Assembly: GCA_018261615.1 (NCBI GenBank)
Contig: JAGTSE010000004.1
Span: 88,952-152,951 of the forward strand
Reading direction: 5' to 3'
DNA length: 64,000 nucleotides
Source: Pseudomonadota bacterium
Lineage (GTDB): Bacteria > Pseudomonadota > Gammaproteobacteria > Enterobacterales > Enterobacteriaceae
Position numbers and translations under genes: made by a program. The notes under the pieces were generated by a model. That model did not search any database and was not told the DNA's origin. It saw only the letters and a list, made by a program, of their open reading frames with translations. Below, piece by piece: positions 39,739-48,629 of this stretch (positions are counted from its first letter, which is position 1; each line of letters opens with the position of its first letter).

Positions 39739-40581
39739 CTACGCTTTTTCCTCAAAACGCATCGCCAACCACTGTGCCTGCTGCTGCATCACCAGCACCT
39801 GATGGCCCTGTTCACGCCACTGAATATCGCCCTGGTTAAAGCAGCGTCTGAGCCGCTCCAGTGACGCAACCTGAAAACAGAGCGCCACCATTTTCTCCGG
39901 TGCCTGCGCAGCGACAGGCGGTAGCGCGAACTCCAGGCTTGCCTGCTGATGCGTGATAATACGCAGGCAGCAGGTTCCTGAATCAAGCACATAGCCACCG
40001 TTGTCCTCCGCGCGAGCCTCTGTACTGAATAACTGACGATAAAGCGCCAGTGTCTGTTCAGGCTGAGGCGAGGCAATAACGAACGCGGACAGCGCCTGCA
40101 CGCCATTAGGGTGTACTTGCCAGGCGGGCTGCCAAACGGCTTGCGGCGTCTGATGTTCACAGAAAAAACTGAAACCGTATGCCACGGCGCTGGCGCGGAT
40201 CCGCGAGATACAGAACAGCGCTTCAGCCTGACTGCCGTCCGGCAGGATTACTGGGCGGAAGAAGCGAGTTGGAGGTTCGCCATCGAGTTGGCATTGCTGG
40301 AGGTGCCGCCATACCGCATGCGCATCTCCGGTTTTCCAGACCAGTCCGGCAAGGCCGGGGGCAACGTTCCATAAACCTCGCGAGCTTGTCTGCCTGGCGG
40401 GCTCATAACCTAAAAGTTCCAGATAGTTATCGGCAAATATGGCCAGATGGTTGCTGGAGCCCATAGAATGGTGTCCCCGCGTACTGAGCTGAAATCCCAT
40501 CCTCTGGAACAGGCATTGCGCCTGATCCAGTTCTTCATCGACATTAATCACCGCGTGATCGATAACCGGGGTAATCGGCAT
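39739..40581 (-). CDS. VOC-family (glyoxalase-like) protein
   Basis: A 280-residue protein of the vicinal-oxygen-chelate superfamily. An N-terminal module (PITPVIDHAVINVDEELDQA, then SNHLAIFADNYLELLGYEP) is followed by a second module near residue 150 (GVQALSAFVIASPQPEQTL). His9 in IDHAV, His46 and Glu55 in YLELLGYE are candidate metal ligands. It lies 33 bases after the last liv ABC gene with AAGGAA before its ATG, so it is probably the last gene of that operon. A catabolic or detoxifying role on the imported compound is inference. Confidence 0.8.
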   Translation of the reverse strand: MPITPVIDHAVINVDEELDQAQCLFQRMGFQLSTRGHHSMGSSNHLAIFADNYLELLGYEPARQTSSRGLWNVAPGLAGLVWKTGDAHAVWRHLQQCQLDGEPPTRFFRPVILPDGSQAEALFCISRIRASAVAYGFSFFCEHQTPQAVWQPAWQVHPNGVQALSAFVIASPQPEQTLALYRQLFSTEARAEDNGGYVLDSGTCCLRIITHQQASLEFALPPVAAQAPEKMVALCFQVASLERLRRCFNQGDIQWREQGHQVLVMQQQAQWLAMRFEEKA

Positions 40582-40614
40582 GGCGTATTCCTTCTGTTCT
40601 TTTTATTGATCCCG

Positions 40615-41334
40615 TCAGGCGGCACGACCGCCAAAATAGAGCTCTCGCATACGGGGGTCGTCCAGCAGATGCCGCGCACTGCCCTCCATTGCCACTTTCC
40701 CCAGCGCCAGCACATAAGCCCGGTCAGAAATGTGCAGTGCCTCCATGGCATTCTGCTCGACCATCAAAATGGTCACTTTTTCCTGGCGGCGAATGGTTTG
40801 TATGGCGCTAAACACTTCCGTTAGCATTTTCGGCGATAACCCGGCCGACGGTTCATCAAGCAGCAGTACCGCGGGTTCAGGCATCAGAGCCCTGGCCAGC
40901 GCGAGGATTTGTCTCTCGCCGCCGGAAAGCGCGGACGCGGGGGATTGCCACTTTGTACGTAACACCGGGTAATGTTCCGCCAGTTGCGCCATTCGTTGCT
41001 TACGCTGGCCGGGCGGTAAGAACTGTCCCCCGGTTTGCAGATTTTCTGCCACGGTCAGATTGTTGAAGACGTTGTCCAGTTGCGGGACAAAACCGAGTGC
41101 GCACTCACGGATTTTCCGGTGCACCGGAATTTTTGCCGTTTCCCGGCCATCAATTTCAACCCGCCCTTTACGCGGGGAGACAAAACCGGCAATCGATTTC
41201 AGCAAGGTAGATTTGCCGCAGCCATTTGGCCCCAGCAGTGTCACGATTTCCGCCTGTTCAACGTGCAATGAAATACCATGCAGAATATCAATCCCTGGGG
41301 TATAACCGGCGACCACGTTTTCGAGGGTAATCAT
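40615..41334 (-). CDS. livF: Branched-chain-type ABC transporter ATPase, LivF-like
   Basis: A 239-residue ABC ATPase of the hydrophobic amino acid uptake family. Walker A LGPNGCGKSTLLK is near residue 34, signature LSGGERQILALAR near 135, Walker B VLLLDEPSAGLSP near 157. It overlaps livG by four bases. livF is a family-level name; the substrate of this system is not necessarily leucine. Confidence 0.9.
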   Translation of the reverse strand: MITLENVVAGYTPGIDILHGISLHVEQAEIVTLLGPNGCGKSTLLKSIAGFVSPRKGRVEIDGRETAKIPVHRKIRECALGFVPQLDNVFNNLTVAENLQTGGQFLPPGQRKQRMAQLAEHYPVLRTKWQSPASALSGGERQILALARALMPEPAVLLLDEPSAGLSPKMLTEVFSAIQTIRRQEKVTILMVEQNAMEALHISDRAYVLALGKVAMEGSARHLLDDPRMRELYFGGRAA

Positions 41335-42110
41335 ACAGCCTCCTGCAATGTTGCGGTGCTATGCCCCAGGTAGGCCTCCAGCACCTGCTGGTTCTGCGCC
41401 AGTTCGTCCGGGCGGCAACTGGCGACAATCTGCCCGCGATCCAGCACAATGCAGCGCTGGCACAAAGTATTGATAAAGTGCATATCGTGTTCAATGACCA
41501 AAAGTGAAATGCCCTGACGGCTCAGGTTGACCAGCGTTTCTACCAGCTCCTGGCGTAACTTCGGGTGCACACCAGCCATGGGCTCATCCAGCATCAGAAG
41601 CGTCGGTTTGCCCATCAGTGCACAGGCAATGCCCAGTAATTTTTTCTGTCCGCCGGAAAGCGCCGCGGCAGGCAAGTCTTTCACTTTGGTTAACAACAGG
41701 ATATCCAGTAATTCGCTGGCTCGGGCTCTGTCTTCCTGTTCAGCTTTACGCCCGGAGGCCAGCCCCAGCAGACCGTTGAATAACCCGTGCTGACGAGTAC
41801 CCGCCGTCATCACGACTTCCATAACGCTCATCTTTTCCGGCATGACGGGTAGCTGAAAGGTACGCGCAATGCCCGCCTGGATAATCCGGTGGCTGGGCTG
41901 ACAAGCAATGGAGCGACCATCAAATGTGATGCTGCCGCCATCCGGTCGGGTAAACCCGGAAATGGTGTTGAGCAGCGTGCTTTTACCGGAACCATTCGGC
42001 CCCAACAGGCCAAGAATTTCGCCCTTCTCCAGCGTAAATGATACGGATGTCAGTACCTGGTTGCCGCCAAAGGCTTTGCTGACATCAGCCACTTCAAGCA
42101 AACGGCTCAT
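41331..42110 (-). CDS. livG: Branched-chain-type ABC transporter ATPase, LivG-like
   Basis: A 259-residue ABC ATPase. Walker A LGPNGSGKSTLLN is near residue 36, signature LSGGQKKLLGIACAL near 152, Walker B LLMLDEPMAGVHP near 173; the carboxy tail is the LivG-type extension. The ATG at 42110 follows AAGGAC. It overlaps livM and livF by four bases each, so the whole block is translationally coupled. Confidence 0.9.
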   Translation of the reverse strand: MSRLLEVADVSKAFGGNQVLTSVSFTLEKGEILGLLGPNGSGKSTLLNTISGFTRPDGGSITFDGRSIACQPSHRIIQAGIARTFQLPVMPEKMSVMEVVMTAGTRQHGLFNGLLGLASGRKAEQEDRARASELLDILLLTKVKDLPAAALSGGQKKLLGIACALMGKPTLLMLDEPMAGVHPKLRQELVETLVNLSRQGISLLVIEHDMHFINTLCQRCIVLDRGQIVASCRPDELAQNQQVLEAYLGHSTATLQEAV

Positions 42111-42994
42111 GATAAAGTCCTTAATTTTTCCGGTAACAGGCCGCCAGGCCGGGTGAGCAGACACAGTAATAAAGCCAGACCAACCAACCCCAGACGCAGA
42201 GCGCCAGTCAGGTCTGAGCTAATATGGAAATAATCTTTTGCAAAGGGGATAAAGTTATACAGCCCTTCCACCAGCAACACGCCCAGCAGCACACCGCGCA
42301 CATTGCCAATACCGCCGATCATCACCATGCTCCAGATAAGAAAGGTTTCCGAAGAGAGCAAATAATCAGGGCTGACATAGTCGGTGTACCAGGCCAGTAA
42401 CATGCCAGCCAGACAGCACATCACCGCGCTACTCATTAATGCCCGGCATTTCAGCCACGGCAGCGCATAGCCCATGCAGATCGCTAATTGAGGTTGCTCG
42501 CGCATCAGACGCAGCGCCCGGCCAAACCTGCTGGCACCGATCCGCAAGCTGGCAAGCGTAGCGACGATGACGCTGAGCAGGATAATGACTGCGAAGATAC
42601 GCGTATCGGTGACGGTATCGCCGGTTGACCAGGGCGCAGACAGCCCGCCAATCCCCTGCGCGCCGCCCGTCAGACGGTCTTCATTGACGACCGCAATGCG
42701 GATGATTTCAGCCAGCGCCAGCGTGGCAATGCCCCAGTAATCGGCTGTGAGCTGACGGCCCAGCAACGTCATCAGCGCGCTGATAACAAGGGCACACAGC
42801 AATCCGGCCGGGATCACCAGCCACAGCGGCAACCCCAAATTGCTTCCCAGACCGATGGCATAAGCGCCGGTTCCGACAAACACGATATGACCGAAATTCA
42901 GCAAACCGGCATAACCTGCCTGTAAATTCAGGGCAAGCGCGACGATGGCATAGATCCCGGCAAGGCAAAGGATATGCAGTAAAAACTCAGACAC
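42107..42994 (-). CDS. livM: Branched-chain-type ABC permease, LivM-like
   Basis: A 295-residue polytopic permease with the LivM features LNLQAGYAGLLNFGHIVFVGTGAYA near residue 22 (shown here in part) and GGIGNVRGVLLG near residue 235. Translation starts at GTG 42994 after GGGAGG; an upstream in-frame start would overlap deep into livH. It overlaps livH by eight bases. Confidence 0.88.
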   Translation of the reverse strand: MSEFLLHILCLAGIYAIVALALNLQAGYAGLLNFGHIVFVGTGAYAIGLGSNLGLPLWLVIPAGLLCALVISALMTLLGRQLTADYWGIATLALAEIIRIAVVNEDRLTGGAQGIGGLSAPWSTGDTVTDTRIFAVIILLSVIVATLASLRIGASRFGRALRLMREQPQLAICMGYALPWLKCRALMSSAVMCCLAGMLLAWYTDYVSPDYLLSSETFLIWSMVMIGGIGNVRGVLLGVLLVEGLYNFIPFAKDYFHISSDLTGALRLGLVGLALLLCLLTRPGGLLPEKLRTLS

Positions 42995-43880
42995 GACGGA
43001 CCTCCCGGTTAAACAGGCCATAAGGACGCAGCAACAGCGCCAGTAGCAGGATCACAAATGATGAGGCATTCACCCAGGTCACCGGGATAAACAATAAGTC
43101 ACCACCAAACAGCCAGCTCCAGTCGATGTTGGTAACGAGGGTTTCGGTTGCCGCGATAAGGAGTGCGCCAAAAATGGCGCCCATTGGGTTTCCCAGCCCG
43201 CCGAGAATGGCGGCAGCGAGTACCGGCAACATCAGATCATTGCCCTGGTTAACCCATGCGCTGGCGTTCATCGCCAGCATGCTGCCTCCCACGGCGGCCA
43301 GCATTCCGGCCACCAGATTGACGGTGTGGATAATGGCGTTGGCATTTAACCCGGAGGCTGCCGCCAGATCCCGGTTACTGGCCAGCGCACGGATAGCGCG
43401 GCCTTGCGGCGTACGAAACAGCAGCAGGCTGAACATCACCACCAGCGAGATCGTGACGCCAAGACTCCAGAGCTCGTCGGAGGAGATGCGGGTGTCACCA
43501 GCCTGCAAAAGTGCGCCCACTGGCAGGGAATAATTCACCGGAGCCGATCCCTCAACCCCGAGAACCAGTGCAATGAGCACCATCGATACCGCCAGCGAGC
43601 CAATCATGGCGTTAGCGGTGCCACTTTTCAGCAGCGGCTGGTACACCCAGTGATGCAACATCATGGACAGCATGCCGCAGACCATTGCCGAAAACACGAT
43701 TGCCAGAGACAACGGCATGCCAAGACGAAGCCCGGCGGCGGTAATAAATGAACCGACCATGGCATATTGCATATGGGCGATGTTGGCGAACCGTACCAGC
43801 CCATATACCAGGCTTAATCCCAGCGCGACCAGCGACAAATCCGCCGTGCGAATCAATGTATCAATCAAAAACTGCAGCAT
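42987..43880 (-). CDS. livH: Branched-chain-type ABC permease, LivH-like
   Basis: A 297-residue permease of the LivH type with 8 or so helices. Typical motifs: VYGLVRFANIAHMQYAMVG near residue 25, GRAIRALASNRDLAAASGLN near residue 162 and AAILGGLGNPMGAIFGALL near residue 222. It forms the channel with LivM. It starts 48 bases after the binding-protein gene. Confidence 0.89.
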   Translation of the reverse strand: MLQFLIDTLIRTADLSLVALGLSLVYGLVRFANIAHMQYAMVGSFITAAGLRLGMPLSLAIVFSAMVCGMLSMMLHHWVYQPLLKSGTANAMIGSLAVSMVLIALVLGVEGSAPVNYSLPVGALLQAGDTRISSDELWSLGVTISLVVMFSLLLFRTPQGRAIRALASNRDLAAASGLNANAIIHTVNLVAGMLAAVGGSMLAMNASAWVNQGNDLMLPVLAAAILGGLGNPMGAIFGALLIAATETLVTNIDWSWLFGGDLLFIPVTWVNASSFVILLLALLLRPYGLFNREVRRV

Positions 43881-43928
43881 GGTTTTTCCCCGATGATGTA
43901 GCGTGAACTGGCAAGATAAAGCGGTTCG

Positions 43929-45056
43929 TTACCGGGGAACCGGTACGCCATTAAACGCTTTCACTTTCAGGTATGGCTGGGACTGACGCTGGTTATCGGC
44001 ATCCAGATTTAATGTGCCGGTAATACCCGTAAAGCCAGGCGCAACGGTTTTCATTGCCGAGATCATGGCTGCCGGATCGGCACTGTGCGCTTTATCAATC
44101 GCTGCCGCCGCCAGCATCACACTATCCCAGGCATAGCTGCCGTACACGGAGCGAGGCTTCTCATGGAATTTTTTCTGGTACAGCTCAGCATAATTTGCGC
44201 CGTTGCCGCTCGCTGCCTTCTGGTCAATACCCGCGACTTCCATACCAACCTGCCCGTTGGTGTACTGCGCAGGGGAACCTTCAATGGCCATGGTTAAATA
44301 CATGCCATACCAGGGCGTTTTATTCAGCCCCAGTTCCCAGGCCTCACGGTTCAGCACAATGGCATCCTGCCCGTAACTGGTATAGACATAGGCTTGTGGG
44401 TGGGCGCGGGAGATTTGCTCCAGCTCGCGGCGATAAGAAGGTTGACCGCTGGTATAGAGCACTTTGGCGACCACTTTGCCACCCGCTTTTTCAAACGCTT
44501 TGGTGAACTGCTCCGCCATACCCTGACCATAAGCACCATCCGGGGCGATAAAGGCCACTTTGCTGTAACCGAGCTGGCGCACATCTTCTGCCGAGAAGCT
44601 CGCGGAAAGGGAATCCAGGCCAATAACGCTCCAGGAGGTAGCGCCGATTTTGCGGATATCAGTGCTGGTGCCGGAAATATTGATGTGCAGCAGATTGTTC
44701 TTCACCAGATATTGCCCAACCGGAATAGTGACACTGGAGGAAAAACTGCCCACCACTAAAGGTACATGGTTAACCTGAGTTAACTTACGTACGGCGTTGA
44801 GGCCTGTTACCGGACTTTCGGCGGAATCCTCCACAATCACATGTAATGGCTGACCATTAACGCCGCCCTGGGCATTTACCTGTTCAACTGCCAGTTCAAT
44901 GCCACGACGTTGATCTTCACCAATGCTGGCGCTGGTGCCGGTTAAGGGCAAAATCGCACCAATGTTCACATCGGCCTGCGCCGTGTGCGCCAGACCTAAC
45001 AACGTCATACCTGCCAGTGTTGACAACGTCATGCCCTGCCCAAAACAATTTTTCAT
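43929..45056 (-). CDS. Periplasmic binding protein, Leu/Ile/Val-family (type I)
   Basis: A 375-residue Peripla_BP_6 protein. The signal peptide ends at LAHTAQADVNIG (cleavage near residue 28). Family motifs: IGAILPLTGTSASIGEDQRRG, VEQVNAQGGVNGQPL, FIAPDGAYGQGMAEQFTKAF and VYGSYAWDSVMLAA. It defines the substrate of the liv-like transporter, probably an amino-acid-like compound. First gene of the minus-strand operon, facing the GntR regulator gene. Confidence 0.9.
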   Translation of the reverse strand: MKNCFGQGMTLSTLAGMTLLGLAHTAQADVNIGAILPLTGTSASIGEDQRRGIELAVEQVNAQGGVNGQPLHVIVEDSAESPVTGLNAVRKLTQVNHVPLVVGSFSSSVTIPVGQYLVKNNLLHINISGTSTDIRKIGATSWSVIGLDSLSASFSAEDVRQLGYSKVAFIAPDGAYGQGMAEQFTKAFEKAGGKVVAKVLYTSGQPSYRRELEQISRAHPQAYVYTSYGQDAIVLNREAWELGLNKTPWYGMYLTMAIEGSPAQYTNGQVGMEVAGIDQKAASGNGANYAELYQKKFHEKPRSVYGSYAWDSVMLAAAAIDKAHSADPAAMISAMKTVAPGFTGITGTLNLDADNQRQSQPYLKVKAFNGVPVPR

Positions 45057-45170
45057 GTTGGTTCTCCAGTTTGCTGTGGCCGGCTTCTGAGGCCGGTGTT
45101 CTGTCGCCTGCGCAAACGTGCACAAGCCTGCCTGGTAATTCCGAATAAGCGCGCACTAAAGTGAATATAT

Positions 45171-45184
45171 AAGTGCATACACTT
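45171..45184. promoter_or_regulatory. Palindromic operator copy 1 (liv side)
   Basis: AAGTGCATACACTT, fitting AAGTG-N-AT-N-CACTT. It lies 115 bases before the binding-protein start; a half-site AAGTGAATAT lies just before it at about 45159. Probably the site for the divergently encoded GntR/FCD regulator on the transporter promoter. Confidence 0.72.
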
Positions 45185-45361
45185 GTGAATTAAGCAAAGA
45201 CGATGCCAGGAAGCAGGACGCTCCCGACATCGAGTGCTTATTTCAGGTGAGTCAACTGCAAATTCGTGAATAAATACAATGGAATCGGAAATATTTAAAA
45301 TCGGGCAATAAAACTTTCATTTTCCTTTTTTATCGGAGATTACAAAAATATCTGCGTGCAA

Positions 45362-45375
45362 AAGTGAATACACTT
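45362..45375. promoter_or_regulatory. Palindromic operator copy 2
   Basis: AAGTGAATACACTT, same pattern as copy 1, midway between the divergent genes. Near-perfect palindrome. Confidence 0.72.
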
Positions 45376-45478
45376 TGATTCATTTTAGTGCAATGCTGCT
45401 GTAAAATGGTGCAAAAATATTACACGATGATAAATAATATAAAAATACTTATAAATCAGTATATTTTAAATAAACTAA

Positions 45479-45492
45479 AAGTGTATTCACTT
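45479..45492. promoter_or_regulatory. Palindromic operator copy 3
   Basis: AAGTGTATTCACTT, the exact reverse complement of copy 2. It lies between copy 2 and the ERIC repeat, 300 bases before the regulator gene. Confidence 0.72.
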
Positions 45493-45524
45493 TTGTGTTG
45501 AGTTGTTTTTTCCGCTGTGCTATC

Positions 45525-45722
45525 TATACCCAAAATAATTCGAGTTGCAGGACGGCGGCAAGTGAGTAACAAATTCGTCGGGAACGAATTTGACCAGCCA
45601 ACGGCTGGCCTTCGGTGAGAGACAGGATGTCTCTCATTTCATCCCGATGAGCTTACTCAGGTAAGTGATTCGGGTGAACGAACGCAGCCAACACACCTGC
45701 AACTTGAAGTATGAAGGGTATA
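45525..45722. repeat. ERIC (IRU) element with internal insertion
   Basis: A 198-base palindromic element bounded by TATACCC and GGGTATA. Right part: GATGAGCTTACTCAGGTAAG, then TGATTCGGGTGAACG and GCAGCCAAC, matches the enterobacterial ERIC/IRU core. Standard ERIC is about 127 bases; about 70 extra bases, including nested inverted repeats (CAAATTCGT/ACGAATTTG; CCAGCC/GGCTGG; GAGAGACA/TGTCTCTC), sit in the left half. It separates the three operators from the regulator gene. Confidence 0.85.
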
Positions 45723-45796
45723 TAAAAATATTACGTGAAATAACCTGTACAGCATTTTTATTTTCGTGCTGAGCATGCGGTAAATAAGGGGATAAT

Positions 45797-46498
45797 GTGG
45801 TTACCATTAAAAAGAAATCCCGTAGCGCTGACAGCGTGGAAAAGGTCTACGAAAAAGTGAAAGGCCTGGCGATTGATTACCACTTTCGTCCCGGCGAGCG
45901 GGTGAATGAGGTTGAGCTTGCAGCACAGTTGGGAGTCTCGCGTACCCCGGTACGGGAAGCGCTGAACCGTCTGGCAAAAGATGGCTTTATGAACTTTGTA
46001 CCCAACCGGGGTTTTTACTCTCGTGACCTGACGCCGGAAGGTGTCCGCGAGCTGTATGAAGTGCGAATGGTGATAGAGCAATCAACCTTTCGTTTCGCCT
46101 GCCTGCGGGCAACAGATGAAGAGATCGCAGCGACCACAGCTATCTGGGAGGAAGTGAGCCAGCATCGCCCGGCGCAAACAGAGCAGGACTGGGCGAAGAT
46201 CGCGGAAATTGATGAGCGTTTCCACATGGAAATAGCCCGTATTTCCCATAACAGTCGGCTCTATGAAATGCTCGATAGCCTGAATTCGCTCAGCCGTTTT
46301 TTCCGGCGTATTGATCTCGAAACGCCCGTGCGCAGGAACAATGCCTATGACGAGCATGTCGAAATTATCGCGGCATTACGTCAGCGGGATATAGAAAAAG
46401 GCGTGGTACTGATTGAGCAACATATTTCATTGAGTGCCGAGCATGCGGTTGAAGTGACAAAAGAAGGGCTTGCCAGGATCTATTTTGGCAAGCCCTGA
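45797..46498 (+). CDS. GntR-family (FCD) transcriptional regulator
   Basis: A 233-residue GntR protein. The winged helix-turn-helix covers residues 14-80 (VNEVELAAQLGVSRTPVREALNRLAK); the C-terminal FCD ligand domain has metal-ligand-type residues (MVIEQSTFRFACLRA, DERFHMEIAR, YDEHVEIIAALR). It starts at GTG 45797 after AAGGGG. It lies between a transporter operon and a catabolic operon and probably controls both through three upstream palindromes. Confidence 0.9.
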   Translation: MVTIKKKSRSADSVEKVYEKVKGLAIDYHFRPGERVNEVELAAQLGVSRTPVREALNRLAKDGFMNFVPNRGFYSRDLTPEGVRELYEVRMVIEQSTFRFACLRATDEEIAATTAIWEEVSQHRPAQTEQDWAKIAEIDERFHMEIARISHNSRLYEMLDSLNSLSRFFRRIDLETPVRRNNAYDEHVEIIAALRQRDIEKGVVLIEQHISLSAEHAVEVTKEGLARIYFGKP

Positions 46499-46619
46499 GC
46501 CGAGCTTTTCGTTAAAGTCAAAACGATAATTTAATCAGCTACCAGAGAGCATTACGCGTTCCGGTAATCCATTCACAGCGTCATGCTGCGGCATTGCGCC
46601 GGGAAAATGTAGAGGAAAT

Positions 46620-47798
46620 ATGCGCTCCATTCCCGAAGAGATTATTCAACAGGCGATTATCTGGCGACGTGAGATCCACGCACGCCCGGAGATTGGCTTA
46701 CAAGAGTTTCATACTTCCGCAAAAATCAGCAGCCTGCTGCGCGAATATGATCTTGAAGTGCATACCGGCATCGCGGGCACTGGCGTGATTGGTGTTCTTC
46801 GCAATGGCGAGGGGCCGGCAATAGCCCTCCGCGCTGATATTGATGCATTACCCATCCAGGAAAACAACGTTGTTGCCTGGTGCTCAGCATCGCCCGGCAC
46901 GATGCACGCCTGTGGACATGACGGGCATACCGCCATTCTACTGGGTGCAGCACGCTATCTCAGCCAGACCAGAGCATTCAACGGTACGGTGTACTTTATT
47001 TTTCAGCCTGCGGAAGAGAATGCCGGCGGCGGGCGTTTGATGGTGGAAGAAGGAATTTTTACGCGCTTTCCCGTTTCTGCGGTTTATGCGCTGCACAACT
47101 GGCCGGGGTTACCTGTGGGGGAAGTGGCCGTTAGTGCAGGCCCAATGATGGCTTCGCAGGACAATTTTTTTATCACGCTGACTGGCGTGGGATGTCATGC
47201 GGCGATGCCGGAAAAAGGTGCCGACCCGGTGCTGGCCGGTGCACACCTGATTACCGCGTTGCAAACGATCACGACGCGCCGCCTCTCTCCTCTGGATAGC
47301 GCCGTGATCAGCGTGACGCAACTGCAGGCCGGAGAAGCAATAAATGTCGTCCCGCAGACAATGCTATTGTCCGGCACACTGCGCTGCCTGAGCCATGCCG
47401 CCAGAGCGCGTTGCCAGACCCTGATGGCGGAGTATGTTGAACAGCTTACCGGGCCGTTTGGCGTCAGCGGCAGCATTCGCTGGGAATATGGGTACCCGGT
47501 AACTGTCAACCATGCGCAACAGGCGAAAATTCTGGCGGATGCCGCACGTCTCGCCCCCGGGATCACGCAGGTCCACACGCAGTTATCGCCATCAATGGCG
47601 GCAGAAGATTTCGCCTATTTTCTGGAAGCCTGTCCGGGCGCTTATCTGTGGCTGGGGGCCGATGGCCCAACGCCGGGCGCGGCATTACATAACCCACATT
47701 ACGATTTTAATGACCAGCTTATCGCGCCAGGCATCGGTCTGTGGGTATCGCTGGTGGAGAGGTCATTGAGCCCTGTTTCTGTTACTTCCGAGGATTAA
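46620..47798 (+). CDS. M20-family amidohydrolase (hippurate/N-acyl amino acid hydrolase type)
   Basis: A 392-residue zinc or manganese peptidase of the M20D group, which hydrolyses N-acyl or N-carbamoyl amino acids. Metal-binding motifs: MHACGHDGHTA near residue 98, QPAEENAGGG near residue 130, ALHNWPGLPVG near 157, and LHNPHYDFND near the C-terminus. The dimerisation domain lies at about 183-295. The ATG at 46620 follows GAGGAAAT. First gene of a three-gene operon with a ProC-like and a RidA-like gene. Confidence 0.88.
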   Translation: MRSIPEEIIQQAIIWRREIHARPEIGLQEFHTSAKISSLLREYDLEVHTGIAGTGVIGVLRNGEGPAIALRADIDALPIQENNVVAWCSASPGTMHACGHDGHTAILLGAARYLSQTRAFNGTVYFIFQPAEENAGGGRLMVEEGIFTRFPVSAVYALHNWPGLPVGEVAVSAGPMMASQDNFFITLTGVGCHAAMPEKGADPVLAGAHLITALQTITTRRLSPLDSAVISVTQLQAGEAINVVPQTMLLSGTLRCLSHAARARCQTLMAEYVEQLTGPFGVSGSIRWEYGYPVTVNHAQQAKILADAARLAPGITQVHTQLSPSMAAEDFAYFLEACPGAYLWLGADGPTPGAALHNPHYDFNDQLIAPGIGLWVSLVERSLSPVSVTSED

Positions 47799-47800
47799 CT

Positions 47801-48604
47801 ATGAGCCATATCCATTTTATTGGTGCTGGTCAAATGACCGAAGCGATTCTGCGCGCCGCCTTAAAACGCGGCGCATTAAACCCGGATGAGGTCAGCTTAT
47901 CGGATATTGATCCCGCGCGAATTGAAACACTGAAAGCGCGTTATCAGTTGAGCAATGCACAAGATCTGCCCGATGCGCTGGCTGCAGCGGATCACATCGT
48001 GATGGGGGTACGTCCTCAGGATGATATTGCTGGTGTCGCACAACTGATTAAGCAGCATGCAGCACCACAGGCGTCGGTCATTTCTATTATTGCAGGTGTA
48101 ACACTGGCCCAGCTCTCTTTGATGCTGGGCCAGTCGCGCCCGATCACGCGCATCATCCCGAATACGCTGACGGATACCGGGATGGGCTACAGCGGCGTGG
48201 CGTTTAATGCTTATGTCAACAGTGCGTCCGTTATGCCATTCCTCGAAAGTTTCGGCAAGGTGATGGTGCTGGAGGAACGGCTGATTGACGTCTTCACCGG
48301 GTTTGCTGTCGCTGGCGTCAACTATGTCTATTACTTTGTCGAAGCGCTGGCTGATGCCGGTGTTCTTGCCGGATTAACGCGCATTCAGTCAACGCAAGTG
48401 GTGTGGGAAAACCTGGTCGGTGCGGTTGAAATGCTTAAGTTATCCGGACGCCATCCGCGCCAACTGATGGATATTAATAACTCTCCGGCGGGTGTCGGCA
48501 TTAATGGTTTATACGAGTTGAATAAAAGTGATTTCGCCGCTGGTCTGCAAAGCAGCGTTCTGGCTGCGGTACGTCGTACAACGGAGCTTTCCGGTCAAAA
48601 ATAA
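47801..48604 (+). CDS. Pyrroline-5-carboxylate reductase-like enzyme
   Basis: A 267-residue ProC-family NAD(P)H oxidoreductase. The N-terminal Rossmann motif FIGAGQMTEAIL is clear, VMGVRPQD follows near residue 68, and the C-terminal helical dimer domain carries the ProC-like MDINNSPAGVGINGLYEL. True ProC usually reads SPGGTT here, so substrate may differ: a cyclic imine or related amino acid. Starts two bases after the amidohydrolase stop, AGGA upstream. Confidence 0.85.
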   Translation: MSHIHFIGAGQMTEAILRAALKRGALNPDEVSLSDIDPARIETLKARYQLSNAQDLPDALAAADHIVMGVRPQDDIAGVAQLIKQHAAPQASVISIIAGVTLAQLSLMLGQSRPITRIIPNTLTDTGMGYSGVAFNAYVNSASVMPFLESFGKVMVLEERLIDVFTGFAVAGVNYVYYFVEALADAGVLAGLTRIQSTQVVWENLVGAVEMLKLSGRHPRQLMDINNSPAGVGINGLYELNKSDFAAGLQSSVLAAVRRTTELSGQK

Positions 48605-48629
48605 CGCTACTTTTTAACAAGGTTGGTCT

